The notes: generated from the letters alone by a model not told the origin. DNA of 64,000 bases from Pseudisothecium myosuroides (GCA_951799445.1 OX637288.1:7504501-7568500); one strand, 5' to 3'. Shown: positions 45,650-58,599, counted from the stretch's first letter. Numbers and translations: made by a program.

Positions 45650-46345
45650 CCCCTAAGGAAGGACGCTAAGACTAAAACAAGGATGATGGATGAGATTCTA
45701 TAATACTATAGTGAAATTAAGAATGTACCTATTGGTCCAAAAATTGAATTATTTTTGGCTTACTACCTTGGTGATAGGTCTCACATTTTCAAGGTTAAGA
45801 TTAATAGAAACTTCATTATATGGATGCATCTAATTCTTGGTTTTTTGTTTCATTTATTAAGAGCAAAAAGCCATTGTCACTAGAATAATACAACTATTTA
45901 CATCCAAAAACATCGATGAAATTGCAAAATATAAATGAATATTTATTCATCAAAAAGTTTGTACGTTCATCTAAAACAATGATATTATCTTTAGATTATG
46001 TAGTAAATAATGTAATCATTCATCTTGTTAGGAAGGAGAACAAATCATTGTATGCACCCTCAACATCTATTTTGTTAAATTGGTGATATTCCATTACTTT
46101 GGCACGGGTCAGGGTGAAATCCAAATCTATACCGGTCCTAATTTGTGGCCTGAAATTAGACTTTTTTGAAGAAATTGATACAATTTTTGGCTTATGGAAT
46201 ACCGCCAGTTTAACAAAATTGATGTTCTTCCAAATATTGTTGTTAGGCTCTTCAACAATTTTTTGCCTCAAAACATGTTCTCTCATTTCAAGAACTCTAT
46301 GTAATGATTTCATTGAATGAAAAGTATTTGTATTTATACCTACAT
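45650..46345 (-). other. Dispersed repeat with a small minus-strand frame
   Basis: 45650-45970 matches 27776-28080. Next to it, a 97-residue minus-strand frame (46313-46020) starts at an ATG about 20 bases downstream of a TATAAATAC sequence. The product is basic with no recognised domain and no copy elsewhere in the window. It could be a small gene or a chance frame. Confidence 0.25.
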
Positions 46346-47745
46346 TCTAATTAGTTTGCACTTGATGGTGAAGTAATTGCAAATTATCATTTACTGTTCA
46401 AATGATTAGACATGCTAGTATATTGCATAGTAATAATACTAACATATCTTGCACTAATTGTTCTCATGGTTGGATACGCTAGAATGTCTAATCCAATGAT
46501 GTTTACTTATTAGGATGTTCAATGAACATGATTATGGAGTTCAATAGTGTTAAAGATGTCAAATAATTATGCAAATTACTCAAATGATTAGACATTCTAG
46601 AACATTGCATAGTAATAACACTAATCGTGACACTGCTTTTAAAAGTATACAATAATATTCCAAAGTGCACTAAAATTGCAGTTTACAATACTATAGATAA
46701 AATCAATAACTAATATGGTCTATACTATTTTCATCCTATCCAAAATAGTGTAACTCTCATCCAATTTTCATCCATTTCCATCTATTTAAATATAATTGTC
46801 ATCCATTTAAAAAAATTGCATCCAAATATTTACATTTATTAGATCACATTCATCTCTATTTGAATCAATTAGTATAAAGAAATCTTCCACTGTTCAAATT
46901 CTTGCAATATTGAATTAACTTATATGTTGAGACAATAATAGTAACCATTAAAAGTAGATTTTTAATTTGAGTGTAATCATCCTCTAGGGTTTGATGTCGT
47001 AAGTGAAGAATGATGTGATTTTAGAAAGTTTGATTATTAGGACTTCAAAGTATAATTACCTTGATAATTAAACTTGTAAATGTTGTTGAGATGTAAAACA
47101 ATGTATAGATTATTTCTATATGGTAAAGCTTCTTCAATTTTTATAAAGTTGAACTGTAAAAGAAGATATCAATTCTTTAAGACAAAAAGTTCATTTGGAT
47201 TGTTCGACAAACGTAGATAGAAGAATGTGTTTCTTCATATAATTTGTGGTTTATAACTTAATTCAAATTATATTCACTTTAATAACTATAGTCATGTTTT
47301 TATTATTTTCTAAAGCAGGTTGTTTCAATAATACAAAATATCCATATGATATTGTACAAATTTTAATATTTTTTTTGCCTGAAGAATTGGTTTTGAATTC
47401 TTTGCAATTGACATTCAAAATTCTCAATTTATATTTTATTTTGCAGTCAATGAAACAAAGCTCTGAAAGTCTAGTTTCTATTTTAGCGTAAAACTTCAAG
47501 AAATTCCCACATTGAGAATTTATTCAAAATTTGATTGTAGTTTGAAGAAGAGATTCTATAACCATAAATCTATTTATGCCTTTATGGGATGATAATTTTT
47601 TTTGAAAAACTCTATGGTAATCTACACTATACTATGGTGTCAATAGAATATAGGTATGTTGAAATTTTCAATTTTTATGGTGCAAACTACATTTGATATG
47701 CAACAATTTGAGCATATCTTCCAATATACTTCAATTGGTTAGTAT
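46346..47745. other. AT-rich stretch, no gene supported
   Basis: I see no coding region, RNA gene or repeat boundary here. Confidence 0.4.
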
Positions 47746-47749
47746 TTAA

Positions 47750-49130
47750 CTAGTCAGTGATATAAGCGTGACTTGGATGAATATCTATGGCCATGGATCT
47801 TTGAATAAAAATGGAGTTGTCTACTATCACTAATAGTGGTCAAAAAACAAGTGAACCTGACTAGGATGATTGCATGCCAATCTTATTAAGTGAAAAAAAT
47901 TTGATCAATTCAATTTTGACTCTTATACCCAAATATCTCTCTACAACTTTAGACGTCTCTCCAAAAATCACAAGCCTACATACGCTTAAATGCTTAACTA
48001 ATTGTTAAAGTTGCACAAACTATATCTTCTACTTGATATCCTTTAGGTTCATATAATTGTCTCTCAAAAATTGAACTAAAATTCAATTTAATTATAGCAT
48101 TTCTAGTCCACTTGAGTCTTGTATACAAAAAACTCTCTATAATTGTAGACAACTCCCCCAAATCACACATCTATATATTGTATGCATATACTCTCATAGT
48201 TCTTTACAAATGGTGTCGCCAACCTGCTTCCTTCAGGTTCAGCTAATTATAGTCTTTTCAAAATATTGTTAACTTTGAATTCAAGACATACCTAGTCAAT
48301 GAATTGAAAGAATGACTAGATTCAGAGAATTTGAAATCCACTTTGAAGCAAGTTACTAGCTGAATGGGATCCAAAAGTTGAAGAGTTGAAAGGATAGTTA
48401 CTATAAAGCTCAAGGCATAATAAGGACTTTTATGCATGTGGATGAAACCACACTTTAATTTATGGACATGTGTTAAGCACTATTACGTCAAGTCCCTTTA
48501 GAAAATATTCCTATTTATAGGATATGATAACCTTGTTACAGTGTCCAACTCGTACTAGATATAATGCCTTCCATAATAAGATGAGAATAATGGTGCCTAG
48601 CACAATTTGGTCAATTTTAAATTTGAGCATCATCTAATACGCGTGATGAAGGTGAGCGCCAAAATTTTAGGACATGAAAATGCCAGCTGCCTTAGTACTT
48701 AATGCAGTGGGATGCCCCACTACCTGGCCCTCACATGGCAAGAGGCCCGTTATAAAAAATCCCTTCTCTTGACATTAGGTAACATATTGACGAACTGCAA
48801 ATGCAATATAAAGAATAATAGTGTATAAATAAATCACTTCTTCAAAGAAAAGGTGAAAAATTCTAGTTATCTCCGTACATCCACGACAAGCACAATTGCT
48901 AAGAGGCAAGCCCCAAGAATTGTACCTTGAAGCTCATACACTGCTAATTTCTCAATTAAAATCTAAAAGATCTACAATCTCCAAAGCAAAAAAAAATAAC
49001 ATTAAAATATTGACATTCTAAGGTTTGTGTTTGAAGCTCCTTAACTTATAAGGTAGAAGACCATTGAAACCGACCCTGTAACTGACCATGTTGTGAATGC
49101 ATCCTCCATCAAAGAATGAGTGACATGCTC
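47750..49130. repeat. Old, diverged copy of the BTB 5' flank
   Basis: Words such as 'gcgtgactt', 'tccatggccgttgatc', 'ctccacaa.actt', 'tctccc.aaatcac', 'gctgaaatgcttaaagt' and 'cttgaagcaagtt.c.a.ctgaa' recur in weakened form in the order seen at 12490-12900. Part of it is repeated at 48110-48310. No BTB coding exon is attached. It represents an older duplication than units A-D. Confidence 0.55.
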
Positions 49131-49533
49131 CTTGAAATATCTATTAGTATCATTGATGAGTTAGATTACAATGATTTTACAAACAAATTGGATTAAAAAA
49201 TCATTAAAATTATCATTTTAATTTTTTAAACTAAAATATTGAAGTTAAAATTTTAGATGTATATTATTACATAAAATAAATATCAAATTTTTGAAATGTG
49301 TATTTTAATATAAAAAACCAATGACATTTGACCAAGGCAGGAATATGGAATGTCCTTCAAGGGTTAATTTGAAGCCAAGTACCCTTGTCCAATGTATTTA
49401 TTTATTTTTCCAAAGTCCAAGAATTCAAATATTGGTATCAACTTAGGTTGTTACCAAAAAATATGGGATGTTTTGCATCAATAATTGTATTGGCACTTGT
49501 ATACATATATGCACAAGTATACATATTCCTATG
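49131..49533. other. Unassigned stretch
   Basis: AT-rich. 'tgtccttcaagggttaa' at 49352-49368 looks like a single piggyBac-type terminus, but no partner was found. Confidence 0.35.
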
Positions 49534-49536
49534 TAT

Positions 49537-51951
49537 CACTACAAAAAACCGACCACATAAATGACTTCAAAGAATGACTACAAATGAGTAATTCTGGATA
49601 CAAATGACAGTAGAATGACTTGGGGCCCGTGAAGTCATTGTGGACAAGTAGATATTTATGACTTGCAGTTTTTATTATCACCAACGATTTTTGCCTTGGA
49701 TGTATAGATAGATGAAAGACAGTTTCCGTCCAAGTGATAAAGAAAGTTTGGGTTAAGGAAATGTCTCTTGAGCTGCCATGTGGAAAGTACTTATCAATGT
49801 GGACATCCATGTGGCTAATCATTGTGAAGTCATTTTGAAGTATGACTGACCTATTATACATCTAATGTGGATCGCCATGTAGGAAGTCATTTCAGAGTCA
49901 TTTAAAAGTTGTAATGGATTTTTTGCACCAATCTGATGTTGCCACATGGCATGTCACTCCGCAATTATTTTGAAGTTACATAGATTAAGGATTTAGGTCA
50001 CTCTCCAACGGCATGGAAAGTCATTTTTTTTTATCATTTTTAAATTGTGGCAATGTGTGCAAAAAAGAATGTAATGAAAATTGCAAGGGAAGTAGTCATT
50101 CTATAGTTGAATATAAATACATTCAAAGTTCCACAACAATTTATCATATACAGTATACCATATACAATACAACATACACCATACATTGTACACCATATTT
50201 GGCATATGTGTCACTTGGCTTCCAAAGCCACTTAGTGTATGAGTATGAAGAGATGAAATGATAAGCTTTTTATACAAGTGGGGTGATAAGAGGCAAGACA
50301 AACCATGTGGGATATGTAAAATGAAGGAATTGTGTTACAAGTTATATTTCAGACCTCATTTAGACATAGCAGATTATTTTTTTTCAAAAAACTTTGAACT
50401 AAAAAAAGTTGGAAAATAAATCTCACTTTCATATCCAAAAATCTGTTTTAAATTTCAAGCCTCAAATCGAAAGTTATGGACAAATTTGAGAAAGTGATTG
50501 GAAAGGATATTTTCTTTTAACATTTTTTGACATCTTTTCTGAATTTTGTCCATCCTTGCTGTTTATGGTGTACATAAAAATGTGCTACATATGCAGAGGA
50601 AGTGTAATGAAAGATGCGCAAGATGTTTGAAAATTGCACAATGCATCACAATGCGTTGTGCGCCAAAGCAATAATAGAGTAGTTGTACAATAGTCCAAGA
50701 CATTTTCAACTCATTCTGTAGTCTCAAGAAGTCATTTTGCAATGGCTCTAGAGATACAATGTTGTTGTATTGGTAAGGGAGAAACAGGACTTAACAACTG
50801 CCTTTGGGACCATGAGAATACCTTCCAGCCTTTAAGCTGGGACCTCAAGAACATCCTTTTTGAATCATATCAAATGTCCGGAAGTGTTATGAAGTTACCA
50901 ACACAAGTGGACCAAAATTATAGCTGCTGTTTAGTTGTCCTGGTAGGAGTGTAAATGAACTTTGAAGTGAATTTAGGAAATGAAATTGATAAGAAGAAAT
51001 GTAAAAGATGAACAACATATAGAAGGGGAGAAGGGGGAAAAAGAGATGATGAGATAAAATAAATTTTAAAAAGAAAATGAACAAGAAATAAAGAAGATAA
51101 CAAAAAATGATAGAGAAGAGAGAAGTTTTTCTGTATGCATCATTTTTTAAAGCTCAAACAAATGACTTCAAATCATTTGATTCCAATATAAAAAATTTAA
51201 AAATAAATAAAGAGTAGATAAAATTAGAAGGTTAAAAAAATAAAATAGAGGAATTAGGAAGGAAAAAAATGTAAAAGATAAACAAAGAATAGAGGAACTA
51301 GAAAGATTAAAAAAAAGATTTGATATGCCTAAGAATTGCAAAGAAGAGGGAAAAAGGAAAAAAATACAAGACATAAAAAAAACTAAAAAAGATTAAGAAA
51401 TACAAGAAAGAAAAATAATTTTCTCCTCTAAAAATAAGTAGAAGAAAACTATAGTTCATGAAATTGATAAGTAAAGAATAAAAAAAACGGAAAAAAAAAG
51501 AGGAGAAGGGAGAAAAAAGAAGATTAAATTATTTTCTTAATGAAGAAGTGAAAGAGATAATAGAAAATGTTCCAAAAAGAAGAAGGCTTTTTCTTTCCAT
51601 CACATTCTATCACGCTAACAAATGACCTCAAATGACTCAATTGCAGTGAAGCAAAGTCATTTCAAAGTTGCCCTAAAGTGTTGTGCAGTCACTATATATG
51701 ACAGCAATTTACTCTATTTCAACTAACAGAGTCCACGTCGGAAGTTCGACAACACAGTCAATGAAAACTTGTGGATGAAGCTTGGACATTGTGAACTCGT
51801 CATCCTAGAGTCACGCCAATGACTGAAGCACAACTTGAACACTGTAGAGCATCCACCATTGGTGAAATTAAAGAGTCCGAGTCATTCTTTAGTCATTCCG
51901 GACAGGAAGTCATTCTTTCGCAGTCACATATGTGGCCATTTTCTTGTAGTG
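49537..51951. mobile_element. Non-autonomous CACTA (En/Spm) element
   Basis: The ends are CACTACAAAAAACCGACC and the reverse complement of CACTACAAGAAAATGGCC, with homology continuing to about 30 bp. TAT flanks both sides (49534-49536, 51952-51954). Subterminal copies of AATGACTTC/GAAGTCATT-like words are frequent at both ends, as expected for CACTA transposase binding sites. The 2415-bp body has no transposase. Its middle (about 50950-51590) is almost purely A and G on the plus strand. Confidence 0.88.
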
Positions 51952-51954
51952 TAT

Positions 51955-54115
51955 CCACATCCATACAAGTTTATATATTTTTATCCACCTGTATATATAA
52001 TCAATGCCACACTTATTGCCCAGTTGGACTTCATTTTATTTCTCTCCTAAACAGCCTTCGGCTTTTGAGTAGTTTGTAGCTGGTATCTTTGAAAGGATAG
52101 TAATTAAACAGGGTGTTTCAAGCTAAAAATATATAATAGTATAGAAACTTGTGTGAATTTATGTTGCTATCTATTCATGATCTTTTTCTAATGGCTACAC
52201 TAATTGCTCAAGTAATGACTTGTATTCATTTCAAATATATCATTGGTTTGTGCTCAATGGTTAACCCTTTCAAAATTTTCAAAATACACTTAGAAATCAA
52301 AAATTAGCATAAGGGATTTGGTCACTTTGGTGTGACCTTAGGAATTAAGTGATGGCAAGTTTGGAGTTATTATTCATACAAATAGACATACAAGTATACT
52401 ATAGCAATAATCCTTTTTTGTAGTACCAAAAGTAATAAGGATTTGGCAAAGATTCTTTAAGTGCGTGTCAAATCAAATGATTCTATAGTGAATGAACAAT
52501 GAATCCTCTCAATTGCAAAAAGAGTTGAATTTTCTATTAACAAAAAGATCAAAGAATTTAGTTATTTCTATATTATTTACAAGATCTTTGCAAAATGTTT
52601 GAAACATCCCCAAAGAACTTGTGTATCTTATAATGAAGGAAAATTTATGTAGGTGATGTATAAAATATAATTGGATTTAGAATTGGAATTTAAAAAAACA
52701 AGGTATACAAGGTATTTGGACCATTACAAGAGTCAACTTTAAATTCATCTCAAATTTCAAAATATAAGCCGTTGCAAGAAACATCTTCCACTTTGTTTCA
52801 AAACAATCTATTGCAATGAGTCTTGTGACTTTTGAAATAAATTTTCTAAAAATGAAATAAAATATGAGTAATTTGTAAAGGATTGAAAATAATATTTTTC
52901 TAAGACTTCATACTTAGAATATTTTACCTTTGAAAGTTATATACCAAAAATGCCGATGGAAAATGTCAAGAAAATGGACACTTTGATGTTTCATTTTTAG
53001 AAAATAGTAATAAAATTTTAAAAAATAAAATAAATCTTATTTTTTCTAACTTGAAGGTATTCCTCAACTATTTTCATCTTTGGAAAAAAAATTGCATTTT
53101 TTGCACTTGTACAAAGGTAATGCACTTTGAGCACGTGTGGAAGGTGGATGGTTTATTACTTCAGAAAATATCTTTGTAGACCTGTGTAACTGTAGTATAA
53201 TTCCTTGTATCTCAATTTTGAGCTTCAAATTTGCATTTTTGGGTCAAAAATAGTACTAAACCCCTCCAAAATGGCCAAGGTAGATATCCAATCGGGGATG
53301 GTTTGAAAATAGTATTTTTTTTTAAATGCAAAAAACTTCTCAATGTCTACAACTACTACATGTATCTTCATTTCAAATTTCATGTGAAATTGGCCTACAA
53401 AACAAAAGTTGTGAACAAAAAACTACCTGGCCAAGGTCAAGGGGATTAAAAAAAATGTTACTTACAATCACTTATACAAAGTTTTTTTGATTCATGAATT
53501 ATTAGATAATGAATTAGGTTTTTTGATCTTCATTTCATGTGTTGAGCTTAGAAATAAAAATCTCAACTTTTATAATTGGGTTTGAAGAATTGTACTATGC
53601 TAAACATGTAAGTAATTTGGGACACTAAAATACCCACGGAAATACCAATATTATGGAATAGAAGAAAACTATATGTGTTCTTCAACATTTGTATGATATA
53701 TATTCTACAGACAAAAGAATCCGCAGATGCTATGCTCCAAAGACTTTATAGCAATTCAATACCTACAAAGGGAATCAAAATACAACTTCTAATCAACCAA
53801 AGGTGAAGAATTCATCTCAAAACTATACAGAAATTGCTACTAGCAAATCTCTCATTGAGAATTTCTTTAAGTTGAATCACAAGACATTGTTAAAATTGAA
53901 TACAGAGGACATCAATGGATGTCATTGCATCAACGTTGCTCAAAGAATGATTAAAATTAATACCACTAGAGCAATTCCCAAAAGGACAAAAAATTGTCAC
54001 TTTCGCCGCTTGTTTTCAACATGCGCCGCTTCACTATTGACTTCCATTGTTTTACATCTAGTAGACTTTAGTAGAAGCTACAATAACTATGCAATCCCTT
54101 AAAAATAGGAGCAAC
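51955..54115. repeat. Long 3' flank of BTB unit D, left part
   Basis: It parallels 29330-33000 and lacks the Harbinger MITE and P7, giving empty sites TAA at 52201-52203 and TTAA at 52345-52348. A 99-residue frame at 53803-54102 has no recognised motif. No gene supported. Confidence 0.6.
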
Positions 54116-54119
54116 CCAC

Positions 54120-54175
54120 GTGTTAATCTAGTCATTTCTAAGAAACCCCGGATTTATTTCGGGATGGAGGGAGTA
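54120..54175. mobile_element. Single end of a Stowaway-like MITE
   Basis: On the minus strand the sequence reads ATACTCCCTCCATCCCGAAA, the typical terminus of plant Tc1/mariner MITEs. The opposite end was not found, so this is a solo or truncated end. Confidence 0.4.
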
Positions 54176-55492
54176 TATTTTTGTCAGCTATCTTGTACCT
54201 TTGTGCTCTTTTACTATTGAATCATCCAATTTTTACATGCATTAATTTGAGCATTAACTTTCTTTTTGTTACTACAAAAAAATCTAATATTATGTAAATT
54301 ATGAGGGGTTAATAAATTTATTTATTTAATATTTTAATAATAATAATAATATTTATTCATTTAAAAAAATTAGTAATATAATATTTCATAAAATAATTCT
54401 AAAATATGATATTATATTTGATATTCCTAATACAATTATTGAATACAAAAATCTAAGATTCATAATGGCTAAATTCAAATTCAATATTGTCTCATTCCAA
54501 TGTTGGTACACATTTGATGGAAACTGTCTACTTGAATCCTTTATATAGTATTCACATGCACATTGCTTAAGAGTATTTCGACTACAAAGAATTCTAAATG
54601 TACTTCATATTTCTTAAAGTAGTACAAAGTATATAAAAACTTGCAGACCTTTAGAAGTTCTTGCGTCTATTGCATTATCTTAGAAACATTGTGAAGGGTA
54701 TTAGGTACGTTTTACTAAACTAACATTCCATCACAAATACCTAATGTATAATCCAAATATATGTACATATCTAATCATTTAAACAATATATGATAACTTG
54801 CCATCACATGACCATCAAACACAAACCAATTACAATGTAGAAATGAATATAAGTACTTCCTTAGTGAACTCAGCCTTTAGGTCTCAAATGAAGGCAATTT
54901 AACTCATAATGTAAGTATGCTCAAATGTTTACTTGAATATTTTTATAATAAGGCCACTATAAGCATCATGTACTAGCATCACTTTCATTTCCTAATGCTA
55001 CAACATGAATTCTTTATGACAACTTCCAAGCAAAAATATCAAGAGCCCAGACAAAGATTGACCTAATATATAATGAACATGAAAAAAATGATATTTACGC
55101 ATGAGATTCAAAGTCTTGCTTTTTGTCTTTATCTTTTGTGAAAATAATAGTAGTCTTTAATAATATGCATTCATTTGCATTAATTAGGATATGGTCCTTA
55201 CCTATACAAGCAATATTAAATACTAAGAAATGGATCTTGTAGCAGATATGTTGCACTAGGTCAATATAATGAATAAGAGCTAAATAGTATCTAATAATAC
55301 ATCATACTTCCCATATTTTTAAATAAATTAGGTTTGTTGCACATACCATCACTTTTATAAACATTAGAATGAAGTTTTGCATTTTTGATAATGATTTTTT
55401 CATATAACCTTTGTAGAATTAATGTACATCTATTTTTTCATCACAACTTTCTCAACATTTATGAAGCACAAAATTTCAATGCTCCAACAATA

Positions 55493-55762
55493 CACTATAA
55501 GAAACCCCCATTTCAGGTGACGAGCCCTGATTTATTATGACGGATTTTAGGTGATGTCAATGTTGACAATCCAAAATTTTTGTGTCAACAAAAATGTTCA
55601 ATGTAACATCAATGTTGACATAAAAACATTGAATTGTCAATATTGATGTTACGTTGTACATTTTTGTTGACATAAAAATTTTGGGCTGTCAACATTGACA
55701 TCACCTAAAATCGGTCATAAAAAATCAGGGCTCGTCACCTGAAACAGGGGTTTCTTATAGTG
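55493..55762. mobile_element. CACTA-type hairpin MITE, 270 bp
   Basis: It begins CACTATAAGAAACCCC and ends with its reverse complement. The arms extend about 130 bp each with few mismatches, leaving almost no loop. ATA flanks both sides (55490-55492, 55763-55765). The sister sequence in unit C near 39966-39990 ('gcaacaaggcaatgcacttaac') has no insert. A transcript would be a near-perfect hairpin. Confidence 0.8.
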
Positions 55763-57148
55763 ATACCATGCACTTAACATCTTGCATACTTAGTGGAAGA
55801 AAATCCTTTATCTCCAATTTTCACTTCTTTAGTGTTATTGTTGTTATAAATGTGATCAAATTTGAGATCATAGTATGTAATCAATGGATTTTGAGTATAA
55901 TGGAGGGTGATTGTAAGAAACACTTGTCCTATTTTCCGTCACACGTTCAATGCAAAAGTTGTTTTGTGCCATAAGTATTGCAAAAATTATTGAATGAACA
56001 TGAAATTCAAAATCAAGCTTCCTATAGCAATAAAAAATGCACTTGAATTATTTTAATTTTTTCAAAATTAATTCAATAGGTGAAATTGAATTTTGATGAT
56101 ATGTCACACATGCTGTTTTGGTGGTTTTTAGTACTATTGAGTACTTTTTTTGAAGAATTACATTGTGAGATTTGATATGCTAGCTCTTCTAATAGAAATA
56201 CACCTTCTCAGGAGAGGGATTTCCAAAAACATGTTCCAAGTGTGTGTTACATTGGCCTAAAGTGTGCTCTATTCAAGTTGAATTTATGTTGAGTTAAATT
56301 TTTTTTTGGGTGAATGACCAACTCCATAGAATTACTACAAATTACTAATTTTTATTTTTTTTATTTACGTTTTTTTCTATTTTTAACTAATTAAAGCATC
56401 AAAGTGTCTATTTTCTTGAGATTTGGCACTTTTCTAGTTCTCCCACTTAGAGAATTTTTCTATGCTTTTCCTTCCCTAGATATCTTCATTTTAAAGGTAT
56501 ATACATTGGCCATATATTTTAATTTAAAAAAAAATTCATTTCCTAATTTTAAAGTACCCCAGAAAAAATCATGAGTACTGTTGCAAAACGCAACAAATAG
56601 GACAAGTGTTTCTTGCAATCACCTTGGAGATAGACCAACTATCTCACCCCCCCCCTTGAAAATCCTTGGCTGTCTGATGTGGATAGAAATAAATAAAAGT
56701 ATCCCCATGCCATCCATTTGCCAAAATTCCCACACCATTGATTCGCCAAAAATCAATGGCTGGCGCTTGGAACACGGATACGGATATTATAAATTACATA
56801 ACATGGATTTGGATACGGCAATATATCCCATATTGATTGCATCTGAAGTTGCCATTTGAAACTACATATAGGGGGAGGGGTTGGTTTGGATTTGGGTTTG
56901 GGAATTAAAAAAATTTATGTCCTATCAATAGATTCCACGTGTACAACAAGTACATTTAAATTGGGTGTTAATGGAATTGTCACCTATAAGATACTATCCA
57001 CTTAAAAGATAGGCCATACATCTAGAATTTGGTGTGTCCATCCTTTTCCTTGCACTGGGTTTTACAAAGTTAGCATGCAACTTGGAGTATCAATGTAGAG
57101 ATCTGGATGTTAAAAACTTGGTAATAAAATTTTGATAATTGTGGTCTA

Positions 57149-57255
57149 AAGGAGGGTAACTCTTGACTGAAAGATTGGCATGAATGGAGCATGTTTTGAG
57201 AATGGCTCAACTATCTAAGCCTTCTAAACCTAGATGGCAAATTCCATCCAGTAAC
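57149..57255. mobile_element. 107-bp insert flanked by a 9-bp duplication
   Basis: TGTGGTCTA is present at 57140-57148 and 57256-57264; units A and C have only one copy followed directly by the next flank sequence. The insert has no inverted ends and no recognised content. It may be a transposon derivative or filler DNA from repair. Confidence 0.55.
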
Positions 57256-57869
57256 TGTGGTCTAGTATCACTTTCCTAACACCCAACTCCGGAAGCCAAG
57301 TGCAAACATACATCAAGCCTCCCACAATGCTATCCCAACTTCTTACAATGTGATCTCAGCTTTCTGTGTGATATGATTCCTCAACAAGGGTTCCAATCAA
57401 GTGTAGTTCTTACTGATTTATACTTGGACTTGCAGAGAGTCCATTCAATAGCTAGAGGGATACAGAATGAAAAGTGCCATGATATAATAATGCCCACACA
57501 ATCAGTATTTTAGAAGGTTCAAAGTTAGAATTCTGGTTGTTGCATTGTGCTACCTTCTGCTGTTTGCGCATTACAGGATACCCTGGTTAGCTGATTTGAA
57601 ATAAAAAGTATCATGACACATGACAAACTTCAGCGTGGTAAGCTGTAATCTAGACTGTTGATGTTTCATGCACTTAAATACCACCGAGCTTAAACAAGTT
57701 TGCGGAATCATTTTCAGCTTTGTATCTAGCTGCAATAAGCAAGTGCTTACAGTATCTAATCCTTTGTAAATGTGAAGTCTCTTTTTGTTTTTCTAAGTGT
57801 TTCATAATTTACTAATTCATTGCAGAAATTGGGAGCAGCCATCCTCAAGTGGATGATTCAAATACCAGT

Positions 57870-58598
57870 TCAGATTGTGTGGTCGTGAGTCTGAGCATTG
57901 GGCTTTTTGCGCTTTGGTGTTGTTTTCTGCCTACAGAATTCACAACAAAAACCTTCGGACATAGCCTCAGTTATGCAGCGCTGCACCACTTTGGGATTGC
58001 GTTGCATCTCCAGTACAGTACTTGCTGATTTCATAACCTTCTCGATGTTCTTCATAACATACGACAGGCAAGCCTCAGAAAAAGCATGTCCAGATAGCAA
58101 CGTCGAACCCTTGCATTTGTGGTAGAAATCCCAACAATTAGCGGGGGTCAAATGCCTCAGCAGACCAGCTCTTAGAATCGCATTCAGTCTACCCTCCACC
58201 TGGAATTTGTGAGTAGCATCAAACAAGGCAGTGAAGTGCTTGTCCACAGCAGCGTTGAACTCTGGCATAGCTCTTGTTTTTTCATTTGTGATGTAAAGCA
58301 AAACCAAAAACAGTCGCAAACTCTCCACGGCCATGTCAGGCAAGCTCACATTGGAGGGGGTCTGCAGAGCCTTCATCTCATGCTGGAACATTTCTCGAAA
58401 TACGGACGACGCCGTGGCCAACACACTCCGGTGTGCTTTCACTGTGCCCCCTTTTGCTTGGAAGGTGATGTCTGCATGCAGACCTTCTGCCAGCATGTCC
58501 AAGAGCAGAGAATCGGAGCATTTCTTCTCAATTGCTGTCATCGACGCGTCAGACTTGTCTGTCAAGAACTTTTGGATGTCGATGTTTGAGTAAGCCAT
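57870..58598 (-). CDS. BTB/POZ domain protein, copy D
   Basis: A 242-residue frame, unbroken, very similar to copy A: BTB fold about 34-105 (HADITFQAKGGTVKAHRSVLA, VFREMF), helical region 121-215, CCEFC near 218-222, then a lysine-rich tail (TPKRKKP) longer than in A. The splice acceptor TTGCAG lies just upstream of the ATG. However, homology with the other copies stops at about 58738, inside the 5' UTR intron, so the ancestral exon 1 and TATA box are missing. The gene may be silent or use a new promoter in the replaced DNA. The intact frame suggests recent loss or continued expression. Confidence 0.78.
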   Translation of the reverse strand: MAYSNIDIQKFLTDKSDASMTAIEKKCSDSLLLDMLAEGLHADITFQAKGGTVKAHRSVLATASSVFREMFQHEMKALQTPSNVSLPDMAVESLRLFLVLLYITNEKTRAMPEFNAAVDKHFTALFDATHKFQVEGRLNAILRAGLLRHLTPANCWDFYHKCKGSTLLSGHAFSEACLSYVMKNIEKVMKSASTVLEMQRNPKVVQRCITEAMSEGFCCEFCRQKTTPKRKKPNAQTHDHTI

Positions 58599-58599
58599 G

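Larger units (their letters stand above)
54176..57860. repeat. 3' flank of BTB unit D, right part
   Basis: It parallels 9990-11454 and 32760-41170 with interruptions: a CACTA hairpin MITE (55493-55762), a 107-bp insert (57149-57255), and a stretch at 55990-56990 without a clear partner that contains a C-run near 56650 and G-runs near 56870. No gene supported. Confidence 0.6.

Noticed and set aside
45646..45670. Left end of another piggyBac-like element (TTAACCCCTAAGG)
   Set aside because: The filled sister locus shows that the bases after TTAA are normal flank; no matching right end was found.
49352..49368. Right end of a piggyBac-like element (TTCAAGGGTTAA)
   Set aside because: No left end or related interior could be identified upstream, so it is only noted as a possible remnant.
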